From assembly GCA_002316225.1 (NCBI GenBank), contig DCDC01000153.1, forward strand, positions 1 through 16,465: a DNA stretch of 16,465 nt, in the 5' to 3' direction. The notes beneath the pieces are model-generated. The model did not search any database. It saw only the letters and a list, made by a program, of their open reading frames with translations, and was not told the DNA's origin. Below are positions 7,647 to 14,610 of the stretch, piece after piece (the stretch's first letter is position 1; each line of letters begins with the position of its first letter). The position numbers were made by a program, and so were the translations under genes. This DNA comes from Firmicutes bacterium UBA1065. Its GTDB lineage: Bacteria > Bacillota > Clostridia > Tissierellales > Sedimentibacteraceae.

Positions 7647-8684
7647 TTATGCATACAGCTTCGTGAACAGTTCTCTTAATCCTTTGTGTTCTCTCATCAC
7701 TTGAAGGGCTACGTCGGCATGTCCCTTGGTATAACCGTTTCCGATTATCATATTGATATCTTTGCCCACTCCTTCAGCTCCTAAGGCTGCCTTGGTGAAA
7801 CTTGTTGCCATGCTGAAAAAGTAAACTGTTCCTTCGTCTTTTGTCGACAGTATTGCAGACATCTCGCAATTTGGTCTCGATACGCAGCTGATTACCAAAT
7901 CACACAGTTTTCCGTCCGTTGCTTCCATTATTTTTTCATATACTTCAATTGCATTTGTAGCATCTCCCGCTATTAAAACATCTGCCAAACCTAATTCCTT
8001 AACCGTTTGCAGGGATACTTCCCTATGAGCCCAGCATATAACCTTACCTTTGGGACCGGCTTTTTTCTTTGCTTCATACAGGCATAAGAGTCCTGATTTG
8101 CCTGCTCCGCCAAGTACCAATACGGTGTCTCCTTCTTTGACCAATTTCTGAGTTTGCGCAGGTGCTCCTGCCACATCAAGTACTGACAAGGCAAGATTTT
8201 CGGGTATATCGTCCGGTAATTTTGCATAGATTCCGCTTTCAAATAATATTGCTTTTCCCTTGATATCAACCTGGTCAATATCCGGTCTCACATCAAGGAT
8301 TTCGTCAATTCTTAAGGGAGTCAGTGACAAGGATACCAATGTTGCTATTTTGTCACCAACCTTAAGATTCGTTTTTCCCTCAAGGGCAGGACCTATTTGT
8401 TCAACAGTTCCGATCAACATTCCGCCTGAACCTGTTACAGGATTTTGATGCTTGCCTCTTTCAGCAACAATGCCTTTCATGATTTCTTTAATTTTTTCTA
8501 CATCTCCGCCTGCTTGATCATTGATTTGGGTAAAGCTTGCCGAGTCTATATTCAGTGTCTTTACGTCGATAAGTATTTCATTGTCGTATATTTCCATAGT
8601 GTTGTCAATTTTCAAAGCCGGCTGGGGCAGCACTCCTTTAGGTTCAATAACTCTGTGTGTGCCGTATGGGTTTCCTTTTTTCAT
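7647..8684 (-). CDS. kdd: L-erythro-3,5-diaminohexanoate dehydrogenase
   Basis: This NAD(P)-dependent enzyme oxidatively deaminates 3,5-diaminohexanoate, the KamDE product, to 5-amino-3-oxohexanoate. The 345-residue protein has an MDR-like layout. The N-terminal half contains [14 protein letters not shown] and a [15 protein letters not shown] segment. The Rossmann nucleotide-binding loop is [13 protein letters not shown] (GGAGKSG at about 192-198), and a second half follows with [17 protein letters not shown]. The start is firm: AAGGAGG lies 6 nt before the ATG. This is the first recognised gene of the operon, placed before kamA as in other lysine fermenters. In those organisms kce and kal usually precede it, whereas here a promoter region and divergent murI are found instead. 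Confidence 0.94.
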   Translation of the reverse strand: MKKGNPYGTHRVIEPKGVLPQPALKIDNTMEIYDNEILIDVKTLNIDSASFTQINDQAGGDVEKIKEIMKGIVAERGKHQNPVTGSGGMLIGTVEQIGPALEGKTNLKVGDKIATLVSLSLTPLRIDEILDVRPDIDQVDIKGKAILFESGIYAKLPDDIPENLALSVLDVAGAPAQTQKLVKEGDTVLVLGGAGKSGLLCLYEAKKKAGPKGKVICWAHREVSLQTVKELGLADVLIAGDATNAIEVYEKIMEATDGKLCDLVISCVSRPNCEMSAILSTKDEGTVYFFSMATSFTKAALGAEGVGKDINMIIGNGYTKGHADVALQVMREHKGLRELFTKLYA

Positions 8685-8740
8685 AGTGCCTCCTTAATTT
8701 TTTGGGTTGGGTTGGGTTGAATATTATTGGGTATATTCAT
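8681..8740 (-). CDS. Candidate 19-codon leader ORF overlapping the kdd start
   Basis: From the ATG at 8740, the minus strand reads [19 protein letters not shown] and stops at a TGA that overlaps the kdd ATG as ATGA. The first A coincides with the +1 position predicted from the -24/-12 promoter, so it would be leaderless. No Shine-Dalgarno sequence precedes it. The middle is built on a CCCAA repeat, so the frame could be accidental. I report it because the start and stop placement is unusually neat. No homology is recognised. Confidence 0.2.
   Translation of the reverse strand: MNIPNNIQPNPTQKIKEAL
8702..8731 (-). repeat. TTGGG/CCCAA tandem repeat in the kam leader
   Basis: Three perfect tandem 5-mers (TTGGG at 8702, 8707 and 8712) plus a fourth copy at 8727 give the minus-strand RNA an unstructured C- and A-rich leader just ahead of the kdd ribosome binding site. 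It may keep the site open or be prone to slippage. The function is unknown. Confidence 0.7.
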
Positions 8741-8750
8741 TTATATAATT

Positions 8751-8767
8751 TGCAATATTTATGCCAA
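8751..8767 (-). promoter_or_regulatory. -24/-12 (sigma-54) promoter of the kam operon
   Basis: Minus-strand sense reads TTGGCATAAATATTGCA. Compared with TGGCAC-N5-TTGC it has invariant GG (8765-8764) and GC (8753-8752) with exactly 10 nt between them, and only the C of GGCAC is changed (to T). The predicted start is near 8740. A caveat is that the same DNA can be read as a sigma-A promoter, TTGGCA-N16-TATAAA. The sigma-54 reading is favoured by the adjacent enhancer-binding protein gene and the upstream repeated motif. Confidence 0.7.
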
Positions 8768-8815
8768 TTATCCAATATTTAAAAAGTGGCTGATTTTCAA
8801 ACATTTTAGTAAAGT

Positions 8816-8846
8816 AGTGCCCCTCTGCTGCCGGTCAAGTGCCGAA
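8816..8846. promoter_or_regulatory. Phased TGCC repeats, candidate enhancer-binding site for kam
   Basis: TGCC occurs at 8818, 8829 and 8840, exactly 11 bp apart. The outer two copies are AGTGCC, and the last is the full 9-mer AGTGCCGAA (8838-8846). The block lies about 50-80 bp upstream of the -24 element, where sigma-54 activators normally bind. The same 9-mer recurs in reverse orientation before the regulator gene at 10256-10264. Confidence 0.5.
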
Positions 8847-8862
8847 TATTCAGCTTTTTGTA

Positions 8863-8891
8863 TTGATATAGAAAAAAATATGTGCTATAAT
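8863..8891 (+). promoter_or_regulatory. Sigma-A promoter of murI
   Basis: TTGATA (8863-8868), 17 nt, then TATAAT (8886-8891), with TG one base before the -10 element (extended -10). Initiation is expected near 8898, leaving about 74 nt of 5' UTR before murI. It should drive murI, the DUF1934 gene and possibly the regulator beyond. Confidence 0.85.
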
Positions 8892-8915
8892 GGCTTTGTG
8901 ATATCATTTGTGGGA

Positions 8916-8937
8916 TTGTACTTACAGGTTAGTACAA
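8916..8937 (+). promoter_or_regulatory. Palindrome in the murI leader
   Basis: TTGTACT (8916-8922) and AGTACAA (8931-8937) form a perfect 7-bp inverted repeat around an 8-nt spacer. It lies about 20-40 nt downstream of the predicted murI start point. It could be a repressor operator or a small RNA hairpin. I do not recognise a known site, and no U-run follows. Confidence 0.5.
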
Positions 8938-8971
8938 ATTATAAAATATTAAAATATATAAGAGGAATCAT

Positions 8972-9778
8972 ATGGATAACAGACCAATCGGAATTTTCGA
9001 CTCCGGAATCGGAGGGTTGACGGTAATGAGAGAAGTTATGGAGCAGCTTCCCTACGAAAATATTATATATTTGGGGGATACGGCAAGAATACCCTACGGT
9101 TCCAAGTCTGAACAGACAATAAAGAAATTTTCGCACCAATGCGCCACCTTTTTAAAGAATAAAGACGTAAAAACCATTGTTGTAGCATGTAACACAGCCA
9201 GTTCCAATGCCCTTGATATGTTGACCCGGGAATTTGATATACCCCTTATCGGGGTAATAGACCCCGGCGCAAGGACAGCATCAAAGGCTACCAAAACCGG
9301 CAGAATAGGGGTAATAGGCACAACAGCCACCATAAACTCTTACGCATACCAGAAAAAAATAATGGAATATCTGAGTACTGCCGAGGTAATCGGCATACCC
9401 TGCCCCCTCTTTGTCCCCATTGTTGAAGAAGGATGGGAATACTCCCAGGTAGCAGTTCTTACGGCAGAAAAATACTTAACGGAATTAATAGAGCATGATG
9501 TTGATACCTTGGTTTTAGGATGCACCCATTATCCCATACTGAGACATACCATAAAAAAAGTCCTGGGACCCCAGGTGACACTTGTAAATCCTGCTTTTGA
9601 AACCGCCAAGGATTTAAAAAACCTTTTGATTGAAAAAGATATCCTCAATGGAAATTATGACAAACCCCGATATGAGTATTATGCAACTGATGCACCGGAA
9701 CGATTCAGGAGAATAGGAGGCAATTTTTTAAAGAAAGAAATAGACAACCTGTATGAAATCACCATAGATAATCTTTAA
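8972..9778 (+). CDS. murI: Glutamate racemase
   Basis: This cofactor-independent cytoplasmic racemase supplies D-glutamate for peptidoglycan. The 268-residue protein has the usual length and both halves of the active site. The first is FDSGIGGLTV (Asp10, Ser11) with VACNTASSNA (Cys73). The second is VLGCTHYPIL (Cys184, followed by Thr-His). YLGDTARIPYGSKS is also conserved. The ATG at 8972 is preceded by AGAGGA. The gene follows a strong sigma-A promoter and is 10 nt upstream of the DUF1934 gene, so the two are co-transcribed. It is divergent from the lysine operon and probably unrelated in function. Confidence 0.97.
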   Translation: MDNRPIGIFDSGIGGLTVMREVMEQLPYENIIYLGDTARIPYGSKSEQTIKKFSHQCATFLKNKDVKTIVVACNTASSNALDMLTREFDIPLIGVIDPGARTASKATKTGRIGVIGTTATINSYAYQKKIMEYLSTAEVIGIPCPLFVPIVEEGWEYSQVAVLTAEKYLTELIEHDVDTLVLGCTHYPILRHTIKKVLGPQVTLVNPAFETAKDLKNLLIEKDILNGNYDKPRYEYYATDAPERFRRIGGNFLKKEIDNLYEITIDNL

Positions 9779-9788
9779 GAGGTGTCCT

Positions 9789-10208
9789 ATGGAAAATGTA
9801 AAAATAAAAATTAACACCGTCCAGACTATTGATGAAGCCGGCAACGAAGATGTCATAGAACTTCTTACGGAAGCCAAGCTGGAAAAAATGAGGGACTGTT
9901 TTATTATAAACTATGACGAAAGCGAAATAACCGAGCAAAAAGGGAGCCGGACCAGATTAAAGATATACAAGGACAAAATGTTAATGACCAAGGTTGGAAT
10001 GTATTCTTCCAAAATGGAGTTTCAGCAAGGCAAAAAATACACCAACATATATTCAACCCCTTATGGGAGCTTCGACCTGGAATACAATACGATCTTGTTT
10101 GAGAATAAATTGAACGAAAAAGGCAGGGGTAGCGTATATGCCGAATATGTGGTCACATTTGCCGATTCTGATGAAAGCTACAATAAATTAAGTATTGATA
10201 TTATTTAA
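9789..10208 (+). CDS. YwiB-like DUF1934 beta-barrel protein
   Basis: This 139-residue protein has no signal peptide or membrane segment and is built largely of alternating beta strands. The order INYDESEITEQKGSRTRLKI, then KVGMYSSKMEFQQGKK, then STPYGSFDLEYNT and GSVYAEYVVTF matches the DUF1934/YwiB family, a small lipocalin-like barrel found across Firmicutes. The biochemical function of the family is not known to me. Pairing with murI is consistent with a housekeeping location. The start follows AGAGGTG, 10 nt after the murI stop. Confidence 0.75.
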   Translation: MENVKIKINTVQTIDEAGNEDVIELLTEAKLEKMRDCFIINYDESEITEQKGSRTRLKIYKDKMLMTKVGMYSSKMEFQQGKKYTNIYSTPYGSFDLEYNTILFENKLNEKGRGSVYAEYVVTFADSDESYNKLSIDII

Positions 10209-10223
10209 ACAAATACGAACATT

Positions 10224-10264
10224 AGTGCCTATTTTTCGGCATATTGCGCTTAATTTTCGGCACT
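10224..10264. promoter_or_regulatory. Candidate operators before the enhancer-binding protein gene
   Basis: AGTGCC (10224-10229) is inverted relative to two direct copies of TTCGGCA at 10235-10241 and 10256-10262, which start 21 bp (two helical turns) apart. The second copy extends to TTCGGCACT, the exact reverse complement of the 9-mer at 8838-8846. The cluster ends 12 bp before the likely ATG of the regulator, suiting autoregulation. I see no -24/-12 element here. Confidence 0.45.
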
Positions 10265-10276
10265 GGTAGGGAGAAT

Positions 10277-11674
10277 ATGGAAATAAAATATTTTGATGCA
10301 TTAATGGAAGCAATTGAATTGATAAATGACGGCATTCAAATAATTGACGCGAGCGGAAAAATTGTATACCACAATGCCGCCGCAAAACAACTGGATGAGA
10401 TCGATGCCGAAAAGGCTATAGGGAGACACATACTGGAAGTGTATCCTTCCCTTACCTTTGAAACCAGCACCATCATGAATGTGCTTAAAACCGGCAAGCC
10501 TATTTATAATGTTGAGCAAAATTTTGTCAATTACAAGGGTGATAAAATTTCCACATTGAACTCAACCATTCCTATTATTTATAACAACAAGGTTATAGGT
10601 GCCCTGGAGGTTTCCAGAAACATTACCAAGGTAAGAGAACTGTCGGAAAGGATAGTAAACCTGCAGAGGGAATTGTATGAGGTTAACCAAGGGGTGGAGA
10701 AAACATCAAAACCCCTGGCTAAGTATACTTTCCTGGATATTATCGGTCAAAACAAGGAAATGCTGAAGCTTAAAGCATTAGGTCTCAAAGCAGCCATGAC
10801 GGATTCCCCGGTAATGGTTGCCGGAAGCACCGGAACCGGCAAGGAATTGCTTGTCCAATCCATTCATAATTCCAGCAACAGGAAGTACAAGCCTTTTATT
10901 GCTCAAAACTGTGCCGCTCTTCCGGCCAATCTCCTTGAAAGCATTTTATTCGGCTCGGAAAAGGGCAGTTTCACGGGGGCGGAAAACAAACCCGGTTTAT
11001 TTGAACTGGCAAACGGGGGAACCTTGTTTTTGGATGAAATAAATTCAATGCCTTTGGAACTTCAAACCAAGCTACTCCGAGTAATCCAGGACGGCCGGGT
11101 AAGAAGGGTAGGTTCAAGCAAAACAACGGATGTGGACGTAAGAATCATATCCGCCATCAACACCGACATAAATACCGTTGTAGAAACAAGGCAAATAAGA
11201 CAGGATTTGTTCTTCAGGCTCAATGTCATAACCCTGGTAATACCCGATTTATGCAAAAGGATTGATGACATCCCCCTTTTAGTTGATTATTTCATCAAAA
11301 AATACAATAAGAAATGCAACAAGTATTTCAGCGGGGTTTCAAAGGAAGTTCTGGATATATTTTTGGACTACAGCTGGCCGGGCAACGTCAGGGAACTTGA
11401 ACATGCCATTGAAAGCGCCATATCCTTGTATGACGGTGAAATCATAAGGGAGGAACACCTTCCCTTCCAATTCAAAAATTATCAGGTTAACGGCAATTCA
11501 GTTGATACAGGTGCGATTCAGCACCTGAACAAGGCTGTTGAAAAGGTTGAAAGGGAAGTAATCATGTCGGCCCTGGAGCAAACAGGCTACAATATTACAA
11601 AGGCTGCCAAGCTAATAAATGTTCCCAGGCAAACCCTCCAGTATAAGATTAAAAAATTGGGAATCCTTTTCTGA
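10277..11674 (+). CDS. Sigma-54-dependent enhancer-binding regulator (PAS, AAA+, Fis HTH)
   Basis: This 465-residue transcription activator has a RocR-like layout. An N-terminal PAS domain spans about 8-118 (DGIQIIDASGKIVYHN through EVSRNITKVRE), followed by a coiled linker. The AAA+ domain has Walker A GSTGTGKE (183-190), the sigma-54 contact loop as GSFTGA (230-235, a Ser variant of GAFTGA), Walker B TLFLDE (249-254) and the arginine-finger region FFRLNV. A Fis-type helix-turn-helix lies at 438-460 (ITKAAKLINVPRQTLQYKI). There is no receiver domain, so activity is probably set by a ligand of the PAS domain. An in-frame TTG at 10244 would add 11 residues, but the ATG at 10277 has GGTAGGGAG ahead and clears the operator cluster. 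Its position by a -24/-12 promoter and the shared 9-mer suggest that it activates the kam operon. The inducer is unknown, with lysine or a pathway intermediate the obvious guess. Confidence 0.93.
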   Translation: MEIKYFDALMEAIELINDGIQIIDASGKIVYHNAAAKQLDEIDAEKAIGRHILEVYPSLTFETSTIMNVLKTGKPIYNVEQNFVNYKGDKISTLNSTIPIIYNNKVIGALEVSRNITKVRELSERIVNLQRELYEVNQGVEKTSKPLAKYTFLDIIGQNKEMLKLKALGLKAAMTDSPVMVAGSTGTGKELLVQSIHNSSNRKYKPFIAQNCAALPANLLESILFGSEKGSFTGAENKPGLFELANGGTLFLDEINSMPLELQTKLLRVIQDGRVRRVGSSKTTDVDVRIISAINTDINTVVETRQIRQDLFFRLNVITLVIPDLCKRIDDIPLLVDYFIKKYNKKCNKYFSGVSKEVLDIFLDYSWPGNVRELEHAIESAISLYDGEIIREEHLPFQFKNYQVNGNSVDTGAIQHLNKAVEKVEREVIMSALEQTGYNITKAAKLINVPRQTLQYKIKKLGILF

Positions 11675-11693
11675 AAAATATTGGCGATTAAGC

Positions 11694-11730
11694 AGGGAGG
11701 GTTCTTTTTTTTTCGAAAAGAACCCTCCCT
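11694..11730 (+). terminator. Strong hairpin between convergent genes
   Basis: Perfect 15-bp arms (11694-11708 and 11716-11730; AGGGAGGGTTCTTTT and its complement) enclose a 7-nt loop. It lies 20 nt after the regulator's stop. In plus sense a T-rich stretch ending in six T (11741-11746) follows after about 10 nt. The minus sense has no T-run. It probably terminates the murI-regulator transcript and may also stop spoIIR transcripts. Confidence 0.75.
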
Positions 11731-11744
11731 TAAAACTTGCTTTT

Positions 11745-12422
11745 TTACTCAGACAAGGAGCAGGCATAGGTGCTGGCTTTTTTGTCCACCTTGCCTTTTT
11801 CGATGAACTCAAATATTTTGGATTTTAATTTAATGTTTTCAATTCCTCTTTTTGTTTTTATCAATTCGATTTCTTCCTGGCTTAAGACTTCCTTAAGCTT
11901 GTCTTCGCATTCGAAACTTATTACGGGTAAATCTTGATTTTTCCCGAAATCTACAAAACACATGGGGGGAAACATGACACACCACCAGTTGCTGCCTTGA
12001 GCCTTCCCTATTTCAATTTTCAACGCATCATAATAACCCTCCGGTAAAACTATTTCTTCGTAAGCCTTTCTTGGAAACTTATAATTACCGTAATATACAT
12101 CCACATCGTAATCATAGCCTTCTTCCCTGATAATCTTTTCAGCTTCTTGTCTTATTTGGGACAGTTTTTCCACTATAAGCCTTGAACCATCAGGTTTCTG
12201 ACTTATATTTTCAAATTCCTCATTGAATACGGAAATAATTTTATTTCTCACCTTGTACTTCAGCTCCTGGTCTTCTAAGCTGTCCGAATTTGCCATAACA
12301 TGGAGCCGTATGACCTTGCCCTTTATTTGAGATAAATTGGCATAGGCCTCGGCGGAATATGCGATTACAATGGCTAAAGCAACAAATAAGGCTGAAATAA
12401 TTATTTTTTTACGATACTTCAT
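11745..12422 (-). CDS. spoIIR: Stage II sporulation protein R
   Basis: SpoIIR is the forespore signalling protein that crosses to the intermembrane space and triggers SpoIIGA to process pro-sigma-E in the mother cell. The 225-residue protein has an N-terminal membrane/secretion segment (about 7-27). It then shows the family hallmarks IRLHVMANSDS...DQELKYKVRNKI, YYGNYKFPRKAYE, LPEGYYDALKI and the cysteine-containing GSNWWCVMFPPMCFVD. AGGAGGA stands 3 nt before the ATG. The gene starts 8 nt after gerC in the same direction, so it looks like the last gene of the germination operon. That is odd because SpoIIR is needed early (sigma-F) while ger operons are normally read late (sigma-G). No separate promoter is evident in the 8-nt gap, though one could lie within gerC. 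Confidence 0.95.
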   Translation of the reverse strand: MKYRKKIIISALFVALAIVIAYSAEAYANLSQIKGKVIRLHVMANSDSLEDQELKYKVRNKIISVFNEEFENISQKPDGSRLIVEKLSQIRQEAEKIIREEGYDYDVDVYYGNYKFPRKAYEEIVLPEGYYDALKIEIGKAQGSNWWCVMFPPMCFVDFGKNQDLPVISFECEDKLKEVLSQEEIELIKTKRGIENIKLKSKIFEFIEKGKVDKKASTYACSLSE

Positions 12423-12430
12423 TTCTCCTC

Positions 12431-13528
12431 CTATTTTACCAATCCTGTACTTTTTATTTGCATCTTGTAATAAACCTTAATATCTGCCTGGGCAAATATT
12501 TCATCATATTTATCCCTTATTTTTTCATACTCACTCTTGTGATACTTGTATAGTTTATCCTTGATTCTCAATAAATCTGCCTTGTATGTGTTTTGAAGCT
12601 TATCAAGGGTATTTTCCGAAATCTCCGAAAGCTTCTTAATGGATTCTTCCTTGACCCTGTTTATAAAATTCCTGTCTTCCAGGCTGTTGTTACCGATTAT
12701 GAAAGAGTCAATGTAACAGTAAAGGGTGACATAATAATCTACCATAAGTTTTTCTCCCTCCAGCCTGATATCGTCCGTCATGATTACATCCACGGCATCC
12801 AGGGATATAGCCGCACCTTCAGTTTCAATGTTTATATTCCTGATATTTGCATTTGACGGGTCCAATAAAAGCATCACGGCTTCCAGTTCATCCGTCTCTA
12901 ATAAACCAATCATTTCATATTCCTTTATTATAGCGGCCCTTTCAATTTTTAGACTTTTTTCGTTTATCTCAACTAAAGGTATAATGGCAATACCCGTCTT
13001 GCCCAAATGGAGGATGGCTTCATCAAAGGTAAATATGTCCTGGTGACTTTCTCTTTTCAGTTTAACAAGCATGTCGCTCAAGAACCTGCCTACGATGGGG
13101 TTGCTTGGTATTTCCATTCTGATTATGTCTTCAGCCCTTCCTTTGGCTATACAAATTTTTACCCTTCGGTTCATTTGAGGAGACCGCTGTATTTCATCAA
13201 AGATTCTCTTCATCCTTTCAGAATCCCTGGCCAGGTCTTCACCTAAGACTATAACCTGCATGAGCCTGTCGGAGATAACCTTATCCGAGTGAAGGTAGTT
13301 TAGGTGGTAAAAATCTGCGAAACTTTCCCCATCATTGGAATAAACCAGTCTCTCTTCCTGGCTTCCTTCATTTATTTTAGGTATTTCCGAAATAAAGCTC
13401 AGTTTGTCTTCTTTCTTGTCGATTCCCACCGCAAACAGGTATTCTCTCTTGTTTATTTCAACACTGTCCCAGCAGCCGGACAGAAAAACAATTGAGAATA
13501 TTAATAAGCACAGTATTAGTTTTTTCAT
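12431..13528 (-). CDS. Ger(x)C family spore germination lipoprotein
   Basis: This is the C subunit of a GerA-type germinant receptor, a lipoprotein on the outer face of the spore inner membrane. The 365-residue protein has a signal peptide ending in the lipobox LSGC (Cys19), then the family-typical WDSVEINKREYLFAVGIDK. A middle region follows with SDRLMQVIVLGEDLAR and RSPQMNRRVKICIAKG, and NPIVGRFLSDML is also conserved. The C-terminal domain ends in ADIKVYYKMQIKSTG. The start overlaps the gerB stop as ATGA, with AGAGGT upstream. Which receptor paralogue this is (gerA, gerK or other) cannot be decided from the sequence alone, so I give no symbol. Confidence 0.93.
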   Translation of the reverse strand: MKKLILCLLIFSIVFLSGCWDSVEINKREYLFAVGIDKKEDKLSFISEIPKINEGSQEERLVYSNDGESFADFYHLNYLHSDKVISDRLMQVIVLGEDLARDSERMKRIFDEIQRSPQMNRRVKICIAKGRAEDIIRMEIPSNPIVGRFLSDMLVKLKRESHQDIFTFDEAILHLGKTGIAIIPLVEINEKSLKIERAAIIKEYEMIGLLETDELEAVMLLLDPSNANIRNINIETEGAAISLDAVDVIMTDDIRLEGEKLMVDYYVTLYCYIDSFIIGNNSLEDRNFINRVKEESIKKLSEISENTLDKLQNTYKADLLRIKDKLYKYHKSEYEKIRDKYDEIFAQADIKVYYKMQIKSTGLVK

Positions 13529-14610
13529 ATGGACCTCTTATATTTTCTGTAAGCGGCACAGGCTGTCAAAATGGGGATTAAAAGATTCATGCCGCTTATT
13601 ATATATATGGGTATTTGAATATAGGGAAACATCATATACATACCCGGCAAGCCTGCAGCCATCAAATACAGGATGGGTATCTGGATGAAGATGAAATACC
13701 CGTTTTCCCTGGTTTTAAATGTTTCCTGCATGGCAAGGTTGGTGAAAAAAGCAAGTATACATATGCTTGTAAAAATAAGGGTTATTTGCAGGCATAGGCC
13801 TACAATTTCAGTACTTTCAAAAAAGAAACCGGGAATGTTGACAAATTTCATGATTGAAACGAAAGGCCATACTAAATTGGCAGCTTCCTTGGTTCCAAAT
13901 TTTACTATTATCAATAAATAGCTGGCCAGGTACAAAAGAGTACTTGTCATTAAATATAATTGGTTTGTTTTAAGGTTTTTTTCCTTTACCGATACCCTGC
14001 TGTTAGAAAACAAGAGGACGGAAAATCCGAAAAAACTTAAGGCAGCATTGGGTACGGACCTTAAAATTCCTTCCGCATCGGGAGGATATAGGGGAAAAAT
14101 ATTGGAATAATCAGCATAGTAGGTTGAAAAAACAATTATCAGCAAATATGGAATAAAAGATGTTAGAAAAACTATATTTGTAATGCCGGCAATCGTATGT
14201 ATGCCCTTTTTTGCAGCATAAGCGGCAGTAAGTAATATTGTTATTATTATGGTGCTTAAGGGAGTTCTGAACATCATCATAAGTTTTATCTGCTCGGCAA
14301 AGTCCTTCATAATCAGGCTGTTGACCGTTAAAAACATCAATATGTAATAAATTCCTATCAATTTTGAAATATATTTGGGAAACAGCTTATCCGAAACACT
14401 AATGATCGTATCTTCACTATGGTTTTTCAAAGCCTTGTTGACTGCCTTTATTGCAATGAATAACAAGAATGCCCCAATCAACACGGAAATCCAACCTTCG
14501 GGCCCATTGACCCCGGTCAGCAGCACAGGCATCAACATTGACTGGAGTACAAAGGATATCAGCACTAGGATTGAAAAATTCTGATAGGGTGTTATATCCT
14601 GATTAAACAT
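13525..14610 (-). CDS. GerB-type spore germination permease
   Basis: This is the B subunit of the germinant receptor, an integral membrane protein of the amino acid-polyamine transporter fold (spore_permease family). In characterised receptors it binds the germinant. The 361-residue protein is almost entirely hydrophobic, with about ten predicted membrane segments. It begins with a short cytoplasmic stretch, followed by FSILVLISFVLQSMLMPVLL, and ends in ACAAYRKYKRSI. The loop LYPPDAEGILRSVPNAALSFFGF is characteristic of the family. AGAGAGG precedes the ATG. The gene overlaps gerA by 8 nt and gerC by 4 nt, so the three receptor subunits are translationally coupled. Confidence 0.92.
   Translation of the reverse strand: MFNQDITPYQNFSILVLISFVLQSMLMPVLLTGVNGPEGWISVLIGAFLLFIAIKAVNKALKNHSEDTIISVSDKLFPKYISKLIGIYYILMFLTVNSLIMKDFAEQIKLMMMFRTPLSTIIITILLTAAYAAKKGIHTIAGITNIVFLTSFIPYLLIIVFSTYYADYSNIFPLYPPDAEGILRSVPNAALSFFGFSVLLFSNSRVSVKEKNLKTNQLYLMTSTLLYLASYLLIIVKFGTKEAANLVWPFVSIMKFVNIPGFFFESTEIVGLCLQITLIFTSICILAFFTNLAMQETFKTRENGYFIFIQIPILYLMAAGLPGMYMMFPYIQIPIYIISGMNLLIPILTACAAYRKYKRSI

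Noticed and set aside
8685..8971. Lysine riboswitch or T-box upstream of kdd
   Set aside because: The leader from the predicted start is only about 55 nt, with a C/A-rich repeat. There is no room for, or sign of, either fold.
8727..9020. 97-codon plus-strand ORF across the divergent region
   Set aside because: It would cover the kam promoter, the murI promoter and the murI start in another frame. No protein features support it.
11694..11730. Insertion sequence terminal repeat
   Set aside because: The 15-bp inverted repeat is a compact hairpin between convergent genes, with no transposase or target duplication in the window.
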